Source of the DNA: Woeseiaceae bacterium
Lineage (GTDB): Bacteria > Pseudomonadota > Gammaproteobacteria > Steroidobacterales > Woeseiaceae
Reading direction: 5' to 3'
Length of the DNA stretch: 64,000 bases
NCBI GenBank assembly: GCA_028280615.1
Contig: JANQLK010000022.1
Coordinates: 124,001 to 188,000 of the forward strand
Under the pieces are notes generated by a model. It did no database searches, was not told where the DNA came from, and was given only the letters and a program-made list of their open reading frames with translations. How positions within the stretch are numbered: the first letter of the stretch is position 1; each line of letters opens with the position of its first letter. Below, in pieces: positions 16,876 to 25,772 of this stretch. Position numbers and translations under genes: made by a program.

Positions 16876-18669
16876 ATGAAACACCTCGTCGAAACCCTCA
16901 TCGCCGATGCACTCAACGCCGTCCCCGAGTTCAGGCAAGCCGCCGACGGCATCGAGGTCGGCGATACGATCGAGCGCACGCGCGACGCCGCGCACGGCGA
17001 CTTCGCGTCGAACCTCGCGATGCGGCTCGCGAAGCCCGCGCGCAAGAACCCGCGCGAGCTCGCCGGCATCCTCTGCGAAGCAATGCCGGACAGCGACGTG
17101 GTTGAAAAGGTCGAGATTGCCGGACCCGGTTTCATCAACTTCACGCTGGCCGCATCGGCATTTCACGCGGAACTCGAGTCGATTATCGATGCACGATCGG
17201 ACTATGGCCGGCAGCCGGTTGGCACCGCGCCGAAGATTCTGCTGGAATTCGTATCGGCCAATCCGACCGGCCCGCTGCACGTCGGCCACGGCCGCCACGC
17301 GGCCTACGGCGCAACGGTCGGCAACCTGCTCGAGGCGGCCGGCTACTCGGTGACGCGTGAGTACTACGTCAACGACGCGGGCAGGCAGATGGACATCCTC
17401 GCCGTCAGTGTCTGGCTGCGCTGGCTCGACGACAACGGAACCCGTGTCCCGTTCCCGGGCGCCGGCTATCGCGGCGACTATGTCAGGGACATCGCCGCGA
17501 ACATCGACACGGCGGGTATCGCCGTGAACTCTCAAGAGGACGTTATCGAAGGCATCGACGGGGACGGTCCGAAGGATTCACCCGGGGATACGGCCGACAC
17601 ACGCGCGGCCTCGAAAGCGGCCCGCGAGGCATACGTCGGCGCGCTCGTCGAGCGCGCCAGGGCTCTGCTCGGCGACGACGATTTCGACCGCATCCGCCGG
17701 CAGTCCCTGGAGTCGATTCGCGCCGATATCGAGAAAGACCTGGCCGAGTTCGGCGTCACCTTCGACAGCTGGTACTCGGAGCGGAGCCTCACGACGACCG
17801 GTCGCATCGACGATGCACTCGAGGTCCTGCGCGAACGCGGCATGCTGTACGAGAAAGACGGCGCCGAGTGGTTTCCGGCAACGCGCTTCGGCGACGAGAA
17901 GGACCGAGTCGTCGTCCGCGACAACGGCGTCAAGACCTACTTCGCCTCCGACATTGCCTACCACTTCGACAAGCGCGAGCGCGGCTTCGACCACCTGATC
18001 GACATCCTGGGCGCCGATCATCACGGCTACGTATCGCGCGTCCGCGGCGGGCTCGAGGCCATGGGCTACGACGGCGACGACCTCGAGGTCGAGCTCGTGC
18101 AGTTCGTGTCACTGTACCGCGGCGGCGAGAAGATCAGGATGTCGACCCGCAGCGGCGAGTTCGACACGCTGCGCAAGCTGCGCGCCGAGGTTGGCAACGA
18201 CGCGGCGCGCTTCTACTACGTCATGCGCTCCAACGATCAGCATCTCGACTTCGATCTCGACGTGGCGAAGACCCACAGCAAGGACAACCCGGTCTACTAC
18301 GTGCAGTACGCGCACGCGCGCATCGCGGCGGTCTTCAAGACGGCCGCGGAGCGCGGTATCGAGTACGACGAGGCGAACGGTCGGGCGAAGCTCGGCCTTC
18401 TCGATAGCGACGCCGAGAAAACCGTCATGACCGCGCTGTCGCGCTATCCCGAAGTCATCGAGCTCTCGGCGCAGAATCGTGCGCCGCAGACGCTCGTGCA
18501 CTATCTGAAGGATCTCGCGAGCGATTTCCACAGCTGGTACAACGACAATCGATTCTTGAAGGATCCCGACGACCTGCGCGATGCGCGGCTCGTGCTATCG
18601 ATGGCGGTTCAGTTCGTCATCGCGAACGGACTGGGCATCCTCGGCGTCTCCGCGCCGGAGTCCATGTAG
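16876..18669 (+). CDS. argS: Arginine--tRNA ligase
   Basis: ArgS charges tRNA-Arg. It is a class I synthetase with the HIGH box as HVGH in SANPTGPLHVGHGRHAAYG, and MSTRSGEFDTL as the KMSKS counterpart (KIRMSTR). The N-terminal Add1 domain covers about residues 1-90 and the C-terminal DALR anticodon domain contains YVQYAHARIAAVF. Length 597 is slightly above E. coli (577), partly from an insert near residues 205-240 rich in Gly and Asp (GIDGDGPKDSPGDTADT). Its stop overlaps the GTG of the next gene by one base. Confidence 0.97.
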   Translation: MKHLVETLIADALNAVPEFRQAADGIEVGDTIERTRDAAHGDFASNLAMRLAKPARKNPRELAGILCEAMPDSDVVEKVEIAGPGFINFTLAASAFHAELESIIDARSDYGRQPVGTAPKILLEFVSANPTGPLHVGHGRHAAYGATVGNLLEAAGYSVTREYYVNDAGRQMDILAVSVWLRWLDDNGTRVPFPGAGYRGDYVRDIAANIDTAGIAVNSQEDVIEGIDGDGPKDSPGDTADTRAASKAAREAYVGALVERARALLGDDDFDRIRRQSLESIRADIEKDLAEFGVTFDSWYSERSLTTTGRIDDALEVLRERGMLYEKDGAEWFPATRFGDEKDRVVVRDNGVKTYFASDIAYHFDKRERGFDHLIDILGADHHGYVSRVRGGLEAMGYDGDDLEVELVQFVSLYRGGEKIRMSTRSGEFDTLRKLRAEVGNDAARFYYVMRSNDQHLDFDLDVAKTHSKDNPVYYVQYAHARIAAVFKTAAERGIEYDEANGRAKLGLLDSDAEKTVMTALSRYPEVIELSAQNRAPQTLVHYLKDLASDFHSWYNDNRFLKDPDDLRDARLVLSMAVQFVIANGLGILGVSAPESM

Positions 18670-19265
18670 TGGCGAAGAAACGCAAACGCACGAGCCGAAA
18701 AGCACCGGACGATGACGAGCTGCCGGGTTGGGTGTGGGGCATTTTCGGTCTCGCCGTCGGTCTCTCGGTAGCCGCCGCCGTGTGGATGAAAGACCGTGGC
18801 CCTGTACCCGAGGTTCCCGACGCCGGCGCGCACGTCGCGCCCACACCGGAGCCGGAACCCAGCCGGGCGCAGCCCAATTACGACGACAACGGCGAGTTCG
18901 CGGACGCCGAGCGGGAACCGAAGACCAGCCGCTTCGATTTCTACACGCTGCTGCCGGAGGCCGAGGTGCTGGTCACCGACGTGGACCCCGACATCGCGGC
19001 GGATACGCAGCCGGCCGCCGTCGTCAAGCCCGGCCGCTACGTGCTGCAGGCCGGATCGTTCTCGACCTACGAGGACGCCGACCGCCGCCGCGCGGAGCTC
19101 GCCCTGAACGGCATCGAGTCGCGCATCCAGCGCGTGACGATCGACGACTCCACCTACCATCGCGTCCGCATCGGCCCGATCTCGGACCTGGACGAACTCA
19201 ACATGCTGCGCAGCCGGCTGCGTGCCGCGAACATCGACGTCCTGAGAATCCGCTTCGATGAATAG
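18669..19265 (+). CDS. SPOR domain cell-division-type protein (FtsN-like)
   Basis: 198 residues: a very basic cytoplasmic N-terminus (AKKRKRTSRKAPDDDEL), one transmembrane helix (VWGIFGLAVGLSVAAAVWM, ~19-38), a disordered Pro/Glu-rich linker, then a C-terminal SPOR domain (~118-195: GRYVLQAGSFSTYEDADRRR to LRAANIDVLRI). SPOR domains bind denuded peptidoglycan at the septum. The architecture and the position directly after argS match the FtsN-like protein found there in many gammaproteobacteria. GTG start overlapping argS; the end overlaps the CapA gene by 8 nt. Confidence 0.9.
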   Translation: MAKKRKRTSRKAPDDDELPGWVWGIFGLAVGLSVAAAVWMKDRGPVPEVPDAGAHVAPTPEPEPSRAQPNYDDNGEFADAEREPKTSRFDFYTLLPEAEVLVTDVDPDIAADTQPAAVVKPGRYVLQAGSFSTYEDADRRRAELALNGIESRIQRVTIDDSTYHRVRIGPISDLDELNMLRSRLRAANIDVLRIRFDE

Positions 19266-20682
19266 GCTCCGGCAGGCCGCGCCGCTTGTCGCGCTGGTCC
19301 TCTCGGGCTGCGCAACAGGCCCTGAGCCTGTCCCGGAAGAGACTGCAGAGATTGCTGCGCCGCAGGGTCCCGAGCTTGTAGCCGAAACCGTCGACGAAAT
19401 CGCGGCCCGCGAACTCGCGGCGAAGAAAGAGGTGAGAGTCACCGTCGCCGCCGTGGGCGACATGATGCTCGGCACCGACTACCCCGACAACCGACTGCCC
19501 GACGACGACGGCGTGAGTTTCCTGGCCGGCGTGACACCGGCGCTCAGCACCGCCGACTTAACGATCGGCAATCTCGAAGGCGTGCTCGTCGCGGGCGGAG
19601 AGCCCGGCAAGAAGTGTTCGAACCCGTCGGCCTGCTACCGCTTCCGCTCGCCACCGCGCTACGCGCACTACTACAAGGCCGCGGGCTTCGATGTGCTGAG
19701 CCTCGCCAACAACCACGCCCGCGACTTCGGCGAAACCGGACGTTCGCAGACGATGGTTCACCTCACCGATGCGGGAATCCTGCATACGGGCCGCGTCGGC
19801 GACTTCGCGTCCATCGAGGTCAATGGCCTCAAGGTTGCCGTGCTCGGCTATGCAGTCACGCGCAACTCGAACATGCTGCTCGACTACGCCTATGCCGACG
19901 AGGTCGTCGCCGACTTTGCAGAAAGCCACGACCTCGTCATCGTAACCTTCCACGGCGGCGCCGAGGGCCGCGACGTGACGCGGCTGCCGTTCGACGACGA
20001 GGAGTACTACGGTGAACCCCGCGGCGACGTCGTGCGCTTCGCGCGCAATGTCGTCGATGCCGGCGCCGACCTCGTCATCGGCCACGGCCCGCACGTCGTC
20101 CGCGCGATGGAACGCTACAAGGGCCGCCTGATCGCCTACAGCCTCGGCAATTTCGCGACCTACTACGGCATCAGCGTCGCGGGCATCAAGGGCGTCGCGC
20201 CGATCGTCGTTGCAACGCTCGACGGCACGGGTGAGTTCCTCGAGGGCGAGATCGTTTCGACCGAGCAGATCCGTCCCGCCGGCCCGAGCGTCGACCCGGC
20301 CGCGCGCGCCCTCATGCTCGTGCGTGACCTGAGCCTCGAGGACTTCGGCGAGCCGGGCCTCGAGTTTCGTGACGACGGCCGTTTGCTCGCTGCAGAACGT
20401 CCAGCCGTCGAGCGACGCACATTCGAACCCGGCAGCGAAGGCGACGGCGGGCCGGTGCCGTGCACCGAGCCCTGGTTCTGGGAAGTCGAAACCGTCGTCG
20501 GCACGGACGACGGCATGGGCCACGGCCCGGACATCGAATCGGCCGAATGGAAATCGGTCGTGCAGTTCCGGCTGGGGCAACGGGGCAACCCGGCAATCCC
20601 GGATGTGAACCTGCCCGTGTGGTGCCGCGCGATTGAACCCTACGTCAGGGAACGCGTGCGCGAGTCCAGGCAGGCGCCGTAG
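19258..20682 (+). CDS. CapA family (PGA_cap) lipoprotein
   Basis: 474 residues. A lipobox (LVALVLSGC, Cys-17) predicts an envelope lipoprotein. The metallophosphatase-like CapA fold is supported by VAAVGDMMLGTDYPDN, LTIGNLEGVLVAGG, VLSLANNHARDFGETG, VTFHGGAEGRD and DLVIGHGPHVVRAMERY, which carry the expected Asp, Asn and His metal ligands in order. The family is named after the Bacillus poly-gamma-glutamate capsule protein; most proteobacterial members are uncharacterised. The C-terminal ~110 residues are a less conserved extension with two Cys. It overlaps the SPOR gene and lies 11 nt before the next gene. Confidence 0.9.
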   Translation: MNRLRQAAPLVALVLSGCATGPEPVPEETAEIAAPQGPELVAETVDEIAARELAAKKEVRVTVAAVGDMMLGTDYPDNRLPDDDGVSFLAGVTPALSTADLTIGNLEGVLVAGGEPGKKCSNPSACYRFRSPPRYAHYYKAAGFDVLSLANNHARDFGETGRSQTMVHLTDAGILHTGRVGDFASIEVNGLKVAVLGYAVTRNSNMLLDYAYADEVVADFAESHDLVIVTFHGGAEGRDVTRLPFDDEEYYGEPRGDVVRFARNVVDAGADLVIGHGPHVVRAMERYKGRLIAYSLGNFATYYGISVAGIKGVAPIVVATLDGTGEFLEGEIVSTEQIRPAGPSVDPAARALMLVRDLSLEDFGEPGLEFRDDGRLLAAERPAVERRTFEPGSEGDGGPVPCTEPWFWEVETVVGTDDGMGHGPDIESAEWKSVVQFRLGQRGNPAIPDVNLPVWCRAIEPYVRERVRESRQAP

Positions 20683-20693
20683 TCGGCCCGACC

Positions 20694-21851
20694 GTGCGTC
20701 GCGCTCTGATCGCCGTCCTTTTACTGCTTGCAGGCTTGTCACTGGCCTACTTTCTTGCACAGACTGAATCCCCCGACGATGCCGAGCCTGCCGGCGCGGC
20801 GCCGAGTGCAAGCAACCCACGGCCGACTGCGGCGACTTCATCCGCAGCGGCCGAGTTCCTGGCAGCCGAGTTGCGCTCTGCACTGACGGCCGCCTGCTCC
20901 GCTGACTTCGAGGAATCGGCTGACAGTGAGTGGACACAGGAGGAAATCCAGGCACAGATTGGCGCTTACAACGAGCAGAAACGGATTTTGAAACAGCGCC
21001 TTGCAGAATCCTCGTCCGCCGAGCATTTGCACGTGGCCGCGCTGCTCGAGGAGGACCCCGTATCGCGGTTCGAGTTGCTCGATCGCGCGCTGTCGCTGAG
21101 CCCCTCGGACCCGTTGCTGGTCTGGAGCGCGGTTCGGATATGTTCAGAGGACGTCGGAGCCACAGCGTGCCCGCTGCGGGACTGGGAGCGCCTGCTAGTT
21201 GCACTGGATGGCCAGAACAGCGAATCCTGGGTTCGCGTCGCGGCGAACCGATACGCGGCCAAAGAAGCTGATGCGGCACTCGAGGCGATGCGCTACGCCG
21301 CGACGGCCGCCGAGTCTCGCGCCTACTGGACCGAGACGGTCGAACTGATCGAGCGCGGACTGGCCGCCGGAACCGACTTCGGGTTTCCGGAACGAGCGGG
21401 TATGGCCTTCGGCATCGGGGTCGCCGAGTTACCCCGCTACGGCGACTATTTCAATATGTGCAAGGAGCGATCGGCCGAGAATACGGAATGGGCTTACGTC
21501 TGCCTCGCCTACGGAGAACTCGTCGAGAATCAGGGCAAATCAGATATGGCTGTGTCGATTGCACGCTCCATCCAGAGGGTTGCACTCGAGAGCATGGGGG
21601 AAGCGGAAAAGGCGGCGCAAGTGCAGCAGCAACTGGAGGCGGACAGACAGGCGAGAATGGAATCGGCCAACGCCTACAATCCGATTGTCGAACGGCTACT
21701 CTTCTCAAACCCGACGCTGTTCTCGTCGTACCTGGCGGCGATCAGATCCGTCGGCGAGCAGGCCGCGCGGCGTCAGATCACGGCGGAAATAGAGCGGCTC
21801 ACTGAGCAACAGCCCGGCCTGGCTTGCGCCATCGAACCCGACGTCCGGTAA
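20694..21851 (+). CDS. Hypothetical envelope protein with helical-repeat character
   Basis: 385 residues from a GTG. The N-terminus is a signal anchor (LIAVLLLLAGLSLAYFLAQ) followed by an Ala/Pro/Ser-rich linker. The body is alpha-helical with TPR/SEL1-like spacing (e.g. RFELLDRALSLSPSDPLLVW, AADAAL-type pairs, WAYVCLAYGELVENQGKSD) and several Cys (AACSADF, RICSEDVGATACPL, NMCKE, YVCLAY, LACAI), which could form periplasmic disulfides. I do not recognise a named family. It probably ends the priA operon: the following 180 bp hold only a REP-like repeat. Confidence 0.7.
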   Translation: MRRALIAVLLLLAGLSLAYFLAQTESPDDAEPAGAAPSASNPRPTAATSSAAAEFLAAELRSALTAACSADFEESADSEWTQEEIQAQIGAYNEQKRILKQRLAESSSAEHLHVAALLEEDPVSRFELLDRALSLSPSDPLLVWSAVRICSEDVGATACPLRDWERLLVALDGQNSESWVRVAANRYAAKEADAALEAMRYAATAAESRAYWTETVELIERGLAAGTDFGFPERAGMAFGIGVAELPRYGDYFNMCKERSAENTEWAYVCLAYGELVENQGKSDMAVSIARSIQRVALESMGEAEKAAQVQQQLEADRQARMESANAYNPIVERLLFSNPTLFSSYLAAIRSVGEQAARRQITAEIERLTEQQPGLACAIEPDVR

Positions 21852-21910
21852 CGCGCGCGGGTCGTGACAGGCGCCGAGCATGAGGCTTTGTCAGGACTCC
21901 AGCACACGCC

Positions 21911-21984
21911 GTGGGAGCGGCATCTTGCCGCGACGAGCCGTCGAAAAGATCGGCGCCTGATCGCGGCTGGAAGCCGCTCCTACG
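21911..21984. repeat. REP-like inverted repeat, copy 1
   Basis: Left arm 21911-21934 (GTGGGAGCGGCATCTTGCCG...) and right arm 21960-21983 (reverse complement GTAGGAGCGGCTTCCAGCCG...) face each other across about 25 bp, forming a large cruciform or hairpin. The right arm is essentially identical to the left arm of the copy at 61353. It lies between two co-directional genes and could act as a transcription end or mRNA-stabilising structure. Confidence 0.75.
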
Positions 21985-22032
21985 ATAATCTATGTCGCCT
22001 CGACGCATTTGCGTCACACAGCGGGGAAGCAA

Positions 22033-22290
22033 ATGACCGATTCAAATGAACTGCCCGCAGACGTCATCGCCGCGATCAGGGCAAACCGGAAGATCGAAGC
22101 CATCAAGCTGCTGCGCGAAGCCCGAGGCCTCGGTCTCAAGGAAGCCAAGCACGCCGTCGAGGCCTATATCCGCGACAATCCGGACGCCGTCGACTCCGCG
22201 CCCGGGCTCGAGGAATCCGGCGTCAACCCGCTGCTCGTCCTCGTGATTCTGGCAATCCTTGGCTACCTCGCCTACCGGTTCTTCGCCTGA
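22033..22290 (+). CDS. Small membrane protein with ribosomal L7/L12 C-terminal-like domain
   Basis: 85 residues from the ATG at 22033, with GGGGAAG upstream. Residues of about 8-45 (VIAAIRANRKIEAIKLLREA, RGLGLKEAKHAVEAYI) match the core of the L7/L12 C-terminal domain (KxxxIKxxRxxxGLGLKEAKxxV). A single transmembrane helix at the C-terminus follows (LLVLVILAILGYLAYRFF). Such stand-alone L12-like proteins are common and are not ribosomal subunits; their role is unknown. Confidence 0.82.
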   Translation: MTDSNELPADVIAAIRANRKIEAIKLLREARGLGLKEAKHAVEAYIRDNPDAVDSAPGLEESGVNPLLVLVILAILGYLAYRFFA

Positions 22291-22305
22291 GCGGTGTGCG
22301 TGCAG

Positions 22306-23433
22306 CTAGTCGAACCAGACCGTCAGGCGCCCGGTCGTCGAGATCTCGTTGACGAGCTGGCTGCTCGAGGCGATGTGGTCGATGCACAGCGCCTCGACAT
22401 CGTCGAGCAGGGCGCCGTCATTACGGCTTGGCGGCTTCCCGAACTGCACGACGAAGCCGTTTGCCTCGGGTTGGATCACCGTCACGCCGTACGCGGCGTC
22501 CCAGCGCTCGAGAACGCCGACGATGTCGTCGGTGGACAGGTCCTCGCCCGAGGTGCCGGCCTCATACAAGCCCTCGAATTTCGGATTGCGTGCATCCCTG
22601 GCAGCCTGTTGATTCGCGAGCGTTCCTGCGCTCATGCGCTCTTTCAGCCACTCGGCAAGCGACTCGTGCCCGCCGCGTCGCGCATAGAATGACGGGGTCC
22701 ACTCCCCCTCATCGTCGGCGCTGCGGTTCACGTCGGCACCCGCGTCCAGAAGCAGCTCGACGATTTCACGGTTGCCCCGGCCCGCGGCGACCATGAGCTG
22801 GGTCTCGGTACCGCGCTCGGATTCGGGCGGCTGGCCATGCTCCAGCAGCAGCCGCACGCTGTCGGCGTCGTCGTTACGGACCGCGTTGACGAGATGGGTG
22901 GAACCAGGCGGCACTCCCTGCCGCAGCAGGTAATCGAGCATGGCGTGATGCCTGGTCGAGATCTGCGTGCCGATAAGGTCGACGCGAAACCGCGACAGGG
23001 CTTCGAAGTCGCGCGACGAACGAACGAGCGTCCGGGCCTCTGCAAGGTCGCCGTTCCCGATCGCGCGCGCAAGCTCGCCTATATGGCCGCGGTCGTCCGC
23101 GGCACCGTGTTCCTTAAGGTCGGACTGCAGCGTCCGTCTCTTCGACTCTCCGGCGAGCGTGCTCGCCATCCACGGCGTCCAGCCGTTCTCGTCCTCGAGA
23201 TTCGGATCGGCGCCGCACTCGAGGAGCCTCGCAACGGCCCTGGTGGCCTCCTCGTGAACCGAGTGTGTGAGTAGCGTGCTGCCGGCGCGCACCGGGCCGC
23301 GCGAGGTGCTCGTTTCCGGGCAGATGCCATTTGGGTCGGCGCCCGCCAGTACGGCCTCCGAGATCTGCGCCAGTGCGCCCGGCTTGCGCGGCTCGAGCAC
23401 GGCCGCCAGGAGTTTCTTTTGCGCCTTCGACAT
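22306..23433 (-). CDS. Ankyrin-repeat protein with DUF4253-like C-terminus
   Basis: 375 residues, cytoplasmic by composition. Ankyrin repeats are visible at about residues 50-80 (STLLTHSVHEEATRAVARLL, ECGADPNLEDENGWTPWM), 160-200 (AVRNDDADSVRLLLEHGQPP) and 205-250 (LMVAAGRGNREIVELLLDAG). The last ~80 residues (DDIVGVLERWDAAYGVTVIQ to ISTTGRLTVWFD) resemble DUF4253, which ends in a [LV]W[WF]D motif; this is a weak pattern match. Ankyrin repeats mediate protein binding; partner unknown. It converges on the L12-like gene. Confidence 0.72.
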   Translation of the reverse strand: MSKAQKKLLAAVLEPRKPGALAQISEAVLAGADPNGICPETSTSRGPVRAGSTLLTHSVHEEATRAVARLLECGADPNLEDENGWTPWMASTLAGESKRRTLQSDLKEHGAADDRGHIGELARAIGNGDLAEARTLVRSSRDFEALSRFRVDLIGTQISTRHHAMLDYLLRQGVPPGSTHLVNAVRNDDADSVRLLLEHGQPPESERGTETQLMVAAGRGNREIVELLLDAGADVNRSADDEGEWTPSFYARRGGHESLAEWLKERMSAGTLANQQAARDARNPKFEGLYEAGTSGEDLSTDDIVGVLERWDAAYGVTVIQPEANGFVVQFGKPPSRNDGALLDDVEALCIDHIASSSQLVNEISTTGRLTVWFD

Positions 23434-23517
23434 CGTTTTCCGCCCGTGGTCTGATCGAGTGTGAATTCCGCCGCCGGGCGTCTGAATGCGGCGGTCGCTA
23501 TCCCGGCCGCGCCGCGT

Positions 23518-25686
23518 CTAGAAGCGAAAAGTGTAGTCGACTTTCAGAGTGACATCCGTAGTCGCCGAGTGAAACTCGCCGTCCAACGGGCGCTCGACGA
23601 AACTGTGGTTGACGACGAAAAAGACGTTGCGGCCCTCGTCGGTAATCCACTGCAGCCGGGAGTTGATGCCGACGGTGTCGCTGATGTTGTCGTACTGCAT
23701 CAGGTTGACCCACGCGAGTTCATTGGAGAAAGCGACGGCCGTGTCCACGCTTGCAAGCCGGGTCGTGAACTCTCCCTGCGGCAGTTCCACGTCGTCCACC
23801 GTGTAGGTCACGCCCAGGTCGAAATACTTGGACGGCCGCCAGCGCAGTTCGCTGCCCACGGTCAGCTTGTTGCCGTCGAAGAACTCGCCTTCCTCGACGC
23901 TGACCGTCGCGCTAAGGGCCCGGTCCGGGCCCGTGGCGACCTCGGCCCTCCACGTGTCGAATGCGTAGTCGCCGGGCGGGATGACGACGCCCTCCGAGAT
24001 CTCGAAGGGCTCTGTCAGGTTTTCCTTGCGCTGTTGATGCCAGATGTTTGCCTGGTCGTTCGAGGCCGTCTCGATCTCGAGAAGGCGCAGGATCAGCCTC
24101 TGCGACTGGAGGCCACCGTCGATTCTGACAGACCGTTCGCCGTCGGCCCCGGCGAAGACCGTGCGCAACAGGCTGCCCTGTACCTGGTGGGTGTAGCCCA
24201 GGTCGGCGAAGTACTGGCGCACGCCCGCGCGGCTGACGTAGCCGACCGCGGGATCGAAGTTCTGCTGGACTTCCCTGGCGGTCACGCCGCCTCGCCAGCC
24301 CACCTGGTTGGGCAGCGAGACCTGCATGCCGTAAGCCGCATCGTCGCCGGAGACGCCCTCGGTATCGGTCCGCTGGTACCAGAAGTTCGCGTCGATCCTG
24401 CGGCCGTTCGGGAGACGCGAATTCGTATACCGGTAGTCGGCACCGATCAGCGTGCTGTCGAGATTGGAACCCGGATCGCCGCTGGTCGCGATGAAGCCTA
24501 CGTTCGATTCGCGGAAGACGTTCATCGTCGCTCTGGCGACCGAGACGGTCGTCGCGTCCACGTCCCCGAACGCGGCCTGCCGGATCACCTGCGCGCCGAC
24601 GTTGAAGCGGCCGATTCGGCCGCTCACCTTGGCGCCCGCGTCGAGGTCGACGGGCTCGCCCCCGGCGCTCAGGCCGATGGTGCGCGAGAAATACGGACGG
24701 CCGTTCTCGCGGCCCGGCCGGGGCACGGTGCTGTCCCGGTCCTCGCCGCCGATGCCGCCGAATTCGAAGATGTCCGACTCGCGCAGGAAGAAGCTGCGCT
24801 TCTCGGGGAAGAACAGGTTGAAGCGGGTCAGGTTGACCTGGCGATTGTCAACCTCGGTGGCCGAGAAATCGGTGTTGAAGGTCAGCGAGCCGTTGAGTCC
24901 CGACGTCAGCTTGTAGTACACGTCGAGCGACGGCCGGAGATCGGAGTCGCTGTTCTCGGGATCGTAGATACGATTGTTGATAGCGCTTACCGCGGGCACG
25001 ATGTCGAGCCCCAGCCCCTGGCTCACGCCGCGAATTCCGGTCATCGTCCCGGCGACCGAGGGACCGAACTGCTGATTGCGCGACGACCACGCCACGTCCT
25101 GCTGCGAGCTCATGATCCGGCGGCTCAGGTTCAGGCCCCAGTCACCGTCCTCCCTGAACGACAGGGTCTTGAACGGAATGCGCATCTCCGCGACCCAGCC
25201 CTCGTCGGTGATCGATGCGGCGGCCTGCCAGATGCCGGTCCACTCGACGTCGACATTGGGACCCTTGTAAATCCCCTCGCGGCGGACGCCGTTCGGATTG
25301 ACGACGAAGATGAAGCCGTTGCGTTTGTCGTTGAACGGATCGAGAACGATGCGAACCCGATCGTCGGGCCGGAGACTTACGCCCTGGCGCAGAATTCTGG
25401 CCGTGATGATCGACGGATCGCTTTCATAGGCGCGCACGCCAATGTACAGGGCATCGTCGTCGTACTGCAGCAAAAACTCGGTGTGCTCGGACGGCTCGGC
25501 GTATTCGATCGGGAAGGTCTGGTGCAGATCGTCGACGATGACGGCGTCGTCCCACTCGGCACCGGCCAACACGCCGTCGATGACGGGTCCCTGTGCCGTG
25601 CGGCTGATACCGGTCACCTTGCCTGTGGGAATGTCGGCCGCGAAAGCCGAACCCGGGACGAATGAGGCCAGTACCAGCCAGCGCAT
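23518..25686 (-). CDS. DUF5916 outer-membrane-type protein with CBM9-like N-terminal domain
   Basis: About 722 residues. A signal peptide (MRWLVLASFVPGSAFA) is followed by a carbohydrate-binding-family-9-like beta-sandwich (PVIDGVLAGAEWDDAVIVDD; LQYDDDALYIGVRAYESDPS; DRVRIVLDPFNDKRNGFIFV; GWVAEMRIPFKTLSF). The remaining ~500 residues are amphipathic beta-strands rich in aromatic and Arg residues, ending in the terminal aromatic pattern VDYTFRF, as for an outer-membrane barrel. DUF5916 proteins are widespread in marine bacteria and of unknown function; glycan interaction is suggested by the CBM9 fold. A GTG start 7 codons upstream is an alternative. A GC-rich hairpin (23468-23494) lies after the stop. 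Confidence 0.85.
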   Translation of the reverse strand: MRWLVLASFVPGSAFAADIPTGKVTGISRTAQGPVIDGVLAGAEWDDAVIVDDLHQTFPIEYAEPSEHTEFLLQYDDDALYIGVRAYESDPSIITARILRQGVSLRPDDRVRIVLDPFNDKRNGFIFVVNPNGVRREGIYKGPNVDVEWTGIWQAAASITDEGWVAEMRIPFKTLSFREDGDWGLNLSRRIMSSQQDVAWSSRNQQFGPSVAGTMTGIRGVSQGLGLDIVPAVSAINNRIYDPENSDSDLRPSLDVYYKLTSGLNGSLTFNTDFSATEVDNRQVNLTRFNLFFPEKRSFFLRESDIFEFGGIGGEDRDSTVPRPGRENGRPYFSRTIGLSAGGEPVDLDAGAKVSGRIGRFNVGAQVIRQAAFGDVDATTVSVARATMNVFRESNVGFIATSGDPGSNLDSTLIGADYRYTNSRLPNGRRIDANFWYQRTDTEGVSGDDAAYGMQVSLPNQVGWRGGVTAREVQQNFDPAVGYVSRAGVRQYFADLGYTHQVQGSLLRTVFAGADGERSVRIDGGLQSQRLILRLLEIETASNDQANIWHQQRKENLTEPFEISEGVVIPPGDYAFDTWRAEVATGPDRALSATVSVEEGEFFDGNKLTVGSELRWRPSKYFDLGVTYTVDDVELPQGEFTTRLASVDTAVAFSNELAWVNLMQYDNISDTVGINSRLQWITDEGRNVFFVVNHSFVERPLDGEFHSATTDVTLKVDYTFRF

Positions 25687-25772
25687 CTGTTTTGCTGGCA
25701 GATTCACGTCGCTGTTTGTGTAGTTGTTCGATGAGCGAACGGTTGTTCACGTCAATTTAACCCGGATCGGGG

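Noticed and set aside
15706..17535. 609-residue open frame antisense across priA and argS
   Set aside because: Spans two certain genes and their gap; a codon-bias artefact.
23461..25665. 734-residue open frame antisense to the DUF5916 gene
   Set aside because: The opposite strand has signal peptide, CBM9-like domain and barrel; this frame has no motif.
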